From Candidatus Magasanikiibacteriota bacterium (GTDB taxonomy: Bacteria > Patescibacteriota > Patescibacteriia > Magasanikbacterales > UBA10003), in contig DOQH01000028.1 of NCBI GenBank assembly GCA_003514455.1, forward strand, positions 5,536-16,728: a stretch of 11,193 nt of DNA, in the 5' to 3' direction. Below the pieces are notes generated by a model. The model searched no databases. It had not been told where the DNA came from and saw nothing but the letters and a program-made list of their open reading frames with translations. Shown here piece by piece: positions 7,376 through 11,193 of this stretch. Both the position numbers and the translations under genes were made by a program. Position 1 is the stretch's first letter. Each line of letters opens with the position of its first letter.

Positions 7376-7649
7376 TCCAATCATCCCAATTAGGATTTAA
7401 TTTTTCAATCAATTCCAATTTCCATTGTCTTTTCCATCTCTTCAATTGTTTTTCCCTGACTAATGCTTCATTAACATTAGCGTATTCTTCAAAATAAACG
7501 AGTTTATCAATATCATACTTTTTTGTGAAACCCTCAATCAATTTCATTTTATGTTCTTGCGCTCTCCTGGCTAGATTATTTGTCACGCCAATATATAGAG
7601 TGCCGTTTCTTTTACTGGCTAATATATAAATGTAATATTTACCTATCAT
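7350..7649 (-). CDS. Small GIY-YIG endonuclease-like protein (UPF0213/YhbQ type)
   Basis: This 99-residue single-domain protein carries the GIY-YIG fold motifs: 'YYIYILAS' (residues 5-12) and 'TLYIGVTNN' (17-25, YIG at 19-21). 'LARRAQEHK' follows, with R28 and H33. The metal-binding glutamate is E66 in 'REKQLKRWKR', and the family's closing motif 'LNPNWDDW' is present. Known relatives are small DNA-cutting or DNA-repair-like nucleases, but the role of this subgroup is not established. ATG 7649 is preferred. The longer frame to 7685 starts 'MSFLRKQESR', which is translated repeat. The tail 'TGSLLSQG' and the stop also come from a repeat. The gene overlaps the end of the upstream polymerase frame by 11 bases and is bracketed by inverted palindromic repeats. 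It interrupts an otherwise coherent polysaccharide operon, so it is probably mobile cargo. Confidence 0.85.
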   Translation of the reverse strand: MIGKYYIYILASKRNGTLYIGVTNNLARRAQEHKMKLIEGFTKKYDIDKLVYFEEYANVNEALVREKQLKRWKRQWKLELIEKLNPNWDDWTGSLLSQG

Positions 7650-8898
7650 AAATTTTCTGGATTCCTGCTTTCGCAGGAATGACATTAACAGCTGCCAAGG
7701 CCAGCCCCACCGGCAACCACAGATGCGTGTTGTAATAGGATGTATTGAATAATTGGTAAATCAGAGAACCTGATACTGACATGAAGAAACAAAGCAATAA
7801 TAATTTGTTATCGCTGTCTGCCGCGCGCCAACCGCGCCAAATTCGCGATAAAATCCAGCTGATGAAAATAAAAAAAGTAATCAACCCTAACAGCCCTTGC
7901 TCGGCCATTATTTTTTGAATCACTCCGTGCGCGTCCAAAGGGTCGCCATATTCCACGGTAAATAATCGCGTTGATTCAACCAAAGGCACAAATGTGCCAA
8001 CCCCGTTGCCAAACCAAGGATGCATTTTAAAATAAGTCCAAGCAATACCGGTCAAATCCAGCCGAGTGGAATTGGATGACTGAACGATTGGACTTATGGA
8101 AAACAAAAACATGTAAACGGCCAAAGGAATTATGAGCAAAGCCGGCAGAGCCCACTGGCGCAAATGACGCAATTTTTCTTGACCATTGTGAGACAGTAAA
8201 AAATATATCAATAATTGCGCGGCAAGCGCGAGCCAAGCGGCGCGGGCAAAAGTCAAAAGCGCGATAGCCGCGATTAAAAGCGAACTAAAAAAGTAAAATT
8301 TCTTGGCTTGGTCAAAATGACGAACGAATAAATAAAAAGCCAAAGGCGAGGTGGCGACCAGAACTTCAGCCAATAAATTATGATTAAAGCCCAGAGGCGC
8401 AAGTCCCCAAAAAGAAATTGGCGTGGCTCTTTGCCAAAACCCAAAAATTGACTGGCCGAAAAAAAGCGAAATAAAACCCATCAAAGCCGATAGCAAACCT
8501 GTCCAGAAAAAAATCTTTATTACTTTATTCAAAATCTTTTCAGAATCAATCAGCATTATTGGCAAAGCCACCCACATCAAATAGAAAAATAAAATCGGAC
8601 GCAGGAGGTACTTTAACGAAGAATTGAATTGATCCGGGGCAACTTGCCACAAAGACAAAACGCTGATGACAAGAAAAGGGAGAAAGAAAAAAAAGCCGGC
8701 ATGGCGTAAAGTCACTTTTATTGATTTGAATGAAGTGAAAAGCCCGCCAGCCAACACAATCATGGCCAAAAAATCAGCCGCAGGCGCGTCAAAAGAGCCA
8801 AGATATGGAATCTGGCGCGCCCATTGAAAAGAATGCCAATCCACCACCAAACCAAGAAATGGGGCAAGAAAAATTAAGAGGTAAAATAGCCATTGCAT
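7639..8898 (-). CDS. O-antigen ligase/polymerase family membrane protein (Wzy/WaaL, Wzy_C)
   Basis: This 419-residue protein has about ten to twelve predicted membrane segments, starting with residues 2-20 and followed by runs near 43-57, 68-84, 100-117, 128-148, 176-192, 202-218, 222-236, 250-268, 333-350 and 365-383. It has the family's signature positions: 'TFARAAWLAL' (R219), the extracytoplasmic loop 'HPWFGNGVGTF' (293-303) and 'DAHGVIQKIMAEQG' (H324, E333). The last corresponds to the essential His region of WaaL/Wzy enzymes. The predicted role is polymerisation or ligation of undecaprenyl-linked glycan on the outer face of the membrane. The C-terminal 'VIPAKAGIQ' is encoded by repeat unit 3, so the native end was probably lost when the repeat-GIY-YIG unit arrived. 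The start codon lies ten bases after the stop of the upstream ATPase gene. GGGA close to the ATG is a weak ribosome binding site. Polymerase and ligase cannot be told apart here. Confidence 0.87.
   Translation of the reverse strand: MQWLFYLLIFLAPFLGLVVDWHSFQWARQIPYLGSFDAPAADFLAMIVLAGGLFTSFKSIKVTLRHAGFFFFLPFLVISVLSLWQVAPDQFNSSLKYLLRPILFFYLMWVALPIMLIDSEKILNKVIKIFFWTGLLSALMGFISLFFGQSIFGFWQRATPISFWGLAPLGFNHNLLAEVLVATSPLAFYLFVRHFDQAKKFYFFSSLLIAAIALLTFARAAWLALAAQLLIYFLLSHNGQEKLRHLRQWALPALLIIPLAVYMFLFSISPIVQSSNSTRLDLTGIAWTYFKMHPWFGNGVGTFVPLVESTRLFTVEYGDPLDAHGVIQKIMAEQGLLGLITFFIFISWILSRIWRGWRAADSDNKLLLLCFFMSVSGSLIYQLFNTSYYNTHLWLPVGLALAAVNVIPAKAGIQKIYDR
7657..7683 (-). repeat. Palindromic repeat unit 3 (reverse)
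   Basis: The 27-bp unit is inverted relative to unit 2. The stem ATTCCTGC (7661-7668) pairs with GCAGGAAT (7673-7680), and the loop reads GAAA on the minus strand. It encodes the 'VIPAKAGIQ' tail of the polymerase upstream and, in another frame, the spurious 'SFLRKQESR' extension of the GIY-YIG gene. Confidence 0.85.
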
Positions 8899-8908
8899 AT
8901 TCCCAAAT

Positions 8909-10120
8909 TTATAACAAAGGAATAAATAAGTCGCCGATTACCGCGTCTCTATCTTTATTAAAATATAAACAAAAAATCAAAAAATCTTTATAATCCTTTT
9001 TAAACACAGTGGATATAAAACACTTCTTTTGATTGGTTTTTACTTCCATTGCCACATACTTACCGCCTCCAATATCCAAAATAAAATCTACTTCGTGTTT
9101 ATTTTTATCACGCCAATACTGCGGTGAATAATCACTTTTTATAAACTGCATATAACAGCCATTTTCCAGCAAGGCACCGGCATCCGGACGCGCGGATAAA
9201 GCTTGAAAATTATTCACTATATGATTCCGCAGGCCGGTATCAAAAAAATAAACCTTCTGATTTTTCACGATTTCTTTTCTTTTATTTTTATAAAAAGGAC
9301 GAATGAAACCGGCGATGTATGTTTTATTAAGAAAATTAAGATATTTTTTAATAGTATGGTAGGAAAACTCTGAAATTTCCATCAATTCTCCATATTCAAT
9401 CATATTTCCGACCTGCAAGGCTAGCGCTTTAATTAGTTTCCCCAATTTATAATCATCCACTAATCCTAAAATATCTTTTACATCTCTTAAAAAATAAGTA
9501 TTATAAATATTTTTTAAAACTTCTCTTTTTTCTTCCTCGGTTTTGGATAAAACCGCAGCGGGGTAACCACCCCAAATAAGGTATTCTTCAAAATATTTTT
9601 TAAATGTGTCGTTTTGTTTTTCAGTCAAAGAATTAGATTTGACATTGTTTAAATCAATTTTATTTTTTTCATAATCAACGAGAAACTCACTGTCGCGGAA
9701 TGACAAATACTCACTAAAATCAAATGGTAACATTTCCAAAACAAAAACCCGGCCCACCAAAAATTTCGCCGCCTTAACCGTAAGATCAAGCGCGGAAGAG
9801 CCGGAAATAATTATCTTGGTATGATGAGTATCATAAATAAATTTTAAAAGTTTTCCCCCATTTCTCGCGTATTGAAATTCATCAATAAAAACATAATCCT
9901 TGCCAATAATATAGACGGCAATAAATTCCTTGATGTTTTTTTCAAATAAATTAAGGACTTCCTGATCTTCAAAAGTCAAAAAAACGGCATTCTTAAGATC
10001 ATCATAGATTTTTTTAATAGTAGTGGTTTTGCCGCATTGGCGAGGACCAATCAAAGCGATTATTTCCGGCCTTTCAATATACTTGAGAATTTCATCCTCA
10101 ATTTTTCGCTTAATATACAT
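8909..10120 (-). CDS. AAA ATPase with DUF4143 C-terminal domain
   Basis: This 403-residue protein has an N-terminal AAA_14-type ATPase domain: Walker A 'GPRQCGKT' (residues 25-32), Walker B 'YVFIDEFQ' (76-83) and a sensor-like 'IIISGSSALDL' (103-113). The middle is helical ('FEEYLIWGGYPAAVL', 178-191). The C-terminal DUF4143 region has 'YFFDTGLRNH' (291-300), then 'EVDFIL' (343-348) and 'AMEVKTNQ' (357-364). The last two resemble a PD-(D/E)xK nuclease core. The family is widespread in archaea, Bacteroidetes and candidate-phyla bacteria, and its function is not established. The full expected length is present and no key residue is missing. It is clearly more AT-rich than the polymerase gene next to it and has its own promoter about 40 bases upstream. 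It is therefore probably an independent, possibly acquired gene at the head of the operon rather than a polysaccharide enzyme. Confidence 0.9.
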   Translation of the reverse strand: MYIKRKIEDEILKYIERPEIIALIGPRQCGKTTTIKKIYDDLKNAVFLTFEDQEVLNLFEKNIKEFIAVYIIGKDYVFIDEFQYARNGGKLLKFIYDTHHTKIIISGSSALDLTVKAAKFLVGRVFVLEMLPFDFSEYLSFRDSEFLVDYEKNKIDLNNVKSNSLTEKQNDTFKKYFEEYLIWGGYPAAVLSKTEEEKREVLKNIYNTYFLRDVKDILGLVDDYKLGKLIKALALQVGNMIEYGELMEISEFSYHTIKKYLNFLNKTYIAGFIRPFYKNKRKEIVKNQKVYFFDTGLRNHIVNNFQALSARPDAGALLENGCYMQFIKSDYSPQYWRDKNKHEVDFILDIGGGKYVAMEVKTNQKKCFISTVFKKDYKDFLIFCLYFNKDRDAVIGDLFIPLL

Positions 10121-10159
10121 AAAAAATAGATTATTACGCTAAAATTAACATATATATTA

Positions 10160-10188
10160 ATTATAGCATAAAGGTGTTTGTTTCACAA
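10160..10188 (-). promoter_or_regulatory. Promoter of the minus-strand operon (extended -10)
   Basis: On the minus strand TTGTGA (10188-10183) and TATAAT (10165-10160) are separated by 17 bp, and TGC precedes the -10 box. The -35 matches consensus at four of six positions. Transcription would start near 10153, giving a leader of about 33 bases before the ATPase ATG. With tight gene spacing downstream it could drive the whole run to 2884. Confidence 0.75.
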
Positions 10189-10196
10189 GGCCTTGT
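10185..10196. promoter_or_regulatory. 12-bp perfect palindrome overlapping the -35 box
   Basis: ACAAGGCCTTGT is a perfect palindrome sharing four bases with the -35 element. This is the position of a repressor or activator half-site pair. A second perfect palindrome, TAGGCGCCTA, lies just upstream at 10199-10208. An operator role is inferred from position only. Confidence 0.35.
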
Positions 10197-10268
10197 ATTA
10201 GGCGCCTACCAAGAAGGCGTTCTTTCCATTGCTGTGATGATAAATGGTATTTTATCAGAAAAGTGGGT

Positions 10269-10319
10269 AAAAAAAGAGCCCGGAGAGAGTCGCGCGTTGC
10301 GCGTAATTCTCACCGGGCC
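10269..10319 (-). terminator. Rho-independent terminator of the MopE-like gene
   Basis: Read on the minus strand, GCCCGG (10318-10313) pairs with CCGGGC (10283-10278). Inside it a second arm (GAGA/TCTC region) and a terminal CGCGC/GCGCG stem-loop with a 3-nt loop form one long composite hairpin. Seven Us follow (As at 10269-10275). It starts about 70 bases after the stop codon at 10389. Confidence 0.85.
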
Positions 10320-10388
10320 GCGATAATGGCCTAAGCCATCATTACTTGGCGTTTGGTTTCTCCCACGCCCATGGAGGGTTGAGTACTT

Positions 10389-11193
10389 TTAGAGACAGAC
10401 GACCTTGCCTACGCAGTCGCTATCCGCGCAGTCGGTCGCGTCGTCGCTGTCGTTGTCCAAGCCATCACTGCAGTTCGTTTCCTTGCAGGTTACCTGCAGA
10501 TCAAACTCGCCGGATGCTCCTTTGTAGCCGTCCACGACCACAAAGTAGTCGGTGTCTGCCGTCGGGCTCCAGGTGGCAGAGGTGTTGCCATATTTCAGGC
10601 AAGAGCTTGCCGAGCAGGAAGACAGAACAAAGACATCCAAGTCAGCTGTGGCCGGGTCAAGGTTGATCGGCTTCACCATGACCGACAGTCCGCTCATGTC
10701 GCTGTTGAAGACGAACACGGCCTCGTTGCCGGACTCGTTCAGTGTTGACTTGCAGGAGTAGCCATCAAGCCAGCTGACATCGCCAGTCGCACCAAGGAAA
10801 GTTTGGCCGCAAACCAAGTCGTCGAGAGGATTGTTGCAGGAGGAACAGACATCGTCCTCGTCGATCACGCCGTCGCAGTCATTGTCCTCGTCGTCGCAGA
10901 CTTCTTCATAGCCGGGAAAACCTTCCGGTTCCTCATTCACACACTCAACACCTAAGCCGTCCAGCTTGCAAGTGTAGGTGCCATTCTCACACTCATCAGA
11001 ATCACCACCGTCGCAGTCATCGCTGAGAAGTGGGAAATCCTCATCTACTGCTTCATCACAGTCGTCATCAAGGCCGTTGCAGGATTCGGCTGTGGCACCA
11101 GAAAGCGAATCGCAGGTGTCGTTGACATAGGCGCCAGCCACGCAAGTCGTGAAGCCGGTATTGCCAAAGCATGCGCCAACACCGCAGGAAGTC
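10389..11193 (-). CDS. Secreted MopE-like Cys/Asp-rich metal-binding repeat protein, 5'-truncated
   Basis: The frame is open to the window edge, so the start is missing and 267 residues are visible. It begins 'TSCGVGACFGNTGFTTC', then 'CNGLDDDCDEAVDED' and 'CDDEDNDCDGVIDEDD'. These Asp-rich cysteine-bracketed repeats are the putative metal-binding (MopE-type) motif, probably Ca-stabilised and disulfide-linked. A region of about 110 residues follows ('ADLDVFVLSSC', 'TDYFVVVDGYKGASGEFDLQVTC') that resembles a PPC-type beta-sandwich. The protein ends in another repeat, 'CSDGLDNDSDDATDCADSDC'. Such proteins are exported surface or extracellular proteins best known from myxobacteria-like organisms. 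Codons are GC-rich at third positions (GAC, TGC, GGC), unlike all other genes here. An internal GTG at 11141 is not a credible start. The binding partner is unknown. Confidence 0.85.
   Translation of the reverse strand, partial: TSCGVGACFGNTGFTTCVAGAYVNDTCDSLSGATAESCNGLDDDCDEAVDEDFPLLSDDCDGGDSDECENGTYTCKLDGLGVECVNEEPEGFPGYEEVCDDEDNDCDGVIDEDDVCSSCNNPLDDLVCGQTFLGATGDVSWLDGYSCKSTLNESGNEAVFVFNSDMSGLSVMVKPINLDPATADLDVFVLSSCSASSCLKYGNTSATWSPTADTDYFVVVDGYKGASGEFDLQVTCKETNCSDGLDNDSDDATDCADSDCVGKVVCL

Larger units (their letters stand above)
7349..7683. mobile_element. Candidate repeat-bracketed GIY-YIG mobile unit
   Basis: A 335-bp segment has outer ends GTCAT (7349) and ATGAC (7683), formed by two inverted 27-bp palindromic units (7349-7375 and 7657-7683). 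Between them lies a single gene, a small GIY-YIG nuclease. ATT stands directly outside both ends (7346-7348 and 7684-7686). This could be a 3-bp target duplication but is also easily chance in AT-rich DNA. Joining the flanks keeps the upstream polymerase frame open until a TAA overlapping the next gene's start. That the unit is mobile is inferred from this architecture and from the gene-less pair at 6165-6232. Confidence 0.5.

Noticed and set aside
10123..10323. A + strand frame of about 66 codons, open through the spacer, ending at TAA after 'VILTGPR'.
   Set aside because: It overlaps the minus-strand promoter at one end and the strong minus-strand terminator at the other. It has no convincing start or ribosome site, and I recognise no family. 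It is most likely chance.
10326..10339. A small stem (ATGGC/GCCAT) downstream of the MopE-like gene.
   Set aside because: Only 5 bp, with no T tract on either strand. The real terminator is the composite hairpin at 10269-10319.
1..11193. Possible UGA recoding, as in some candidate-phyla bacteria.
   Set aside because: Four genes end in TGA at sensible family lengths, and none of the conserved domains reads through an internal TGA.
1..11193. CRISPR arrays, tRNA and rRNA genes.
   Set aside because: I saw no regularly spaced direct repeats, cloverleaf sequences or rRNA motifs. The repeats present are scattered inverted palindromes.

Overview
The window looks like a piece of an uncultured Candidate Phyla Radiation (Patescibacteria-type) bacterium. 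Most genes are AT-rich, gene spacing is very tight, Shine-Dalgarno sites are weak or absent, and there is a surface/exopolysaccharide gene set of the kind common in those genomes. UGA acts as a normal stop (it ends four of the genes), so this is not a UGA-glycine lineage. The exact taxon cannot be read from the sequence.

Layout. Bases 1-1506 (+) hold the 3' part of a surface protein with DUF11-like domains. Its terminator hairpin physically contains the -35 box of a near-consensus promoter driving a GT4 glycosyltransferase (1617-2795, +). A 25-bp perfect-stem hairpin (2804-2877) separates that gene from a convergent minus-strand operon. In transcription order the operon runs: AAA/DUF4143 ATPase (10120-8909), Wzy/WaaL-type O-antigen polymerase/ligase (8898-7639), small GIY-YIG nuclease (7649-7350), GT4 (7320-6199), GT4 (6155-4917), and a membrane-anchored or secreted GHL15-like glycoside hydrolase with FG-GAP repeats (4920-2884). 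A promoter with an extended -10 box lies at 10160-10188. Beyond it, in a compositionally different GC-rich stretch, is the 3' part of a Cys/Asp-rich MopE-like protein (11193-10389, -) with its own strong terminator.

Function. Three glycosyltransferases, a Wzy/WaaL-type membrane protein and a glycan hydrolase fit assembly, polymerisation or transfer, and trimming of a surface polysaccharide. The ATPase and the GIY-YIG gene do not obviously belong to this pathway.

Most interesting signal. A palindromic repeat family with outer ends GTCAT/ATGAC occurs four times between 6165 and 7683. One inverted pair brackets the GIY-YIG gene (7349-7683). A second inverted pair, with only a 13-base spacer, sits one gene further on (6165-6232). 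In three of the four units an 8-bp stem with a GNRA-type tetraloop is preserved by paired changes. The repeats supply stop codons and C-terminal tails to neighbouring genes. A different palindromic element (5444-5490) lies in frame inside a glycosyltransferase. Together this suggests a repeat-associated GIY-YIG mobile unit with a short gene-less derivative.
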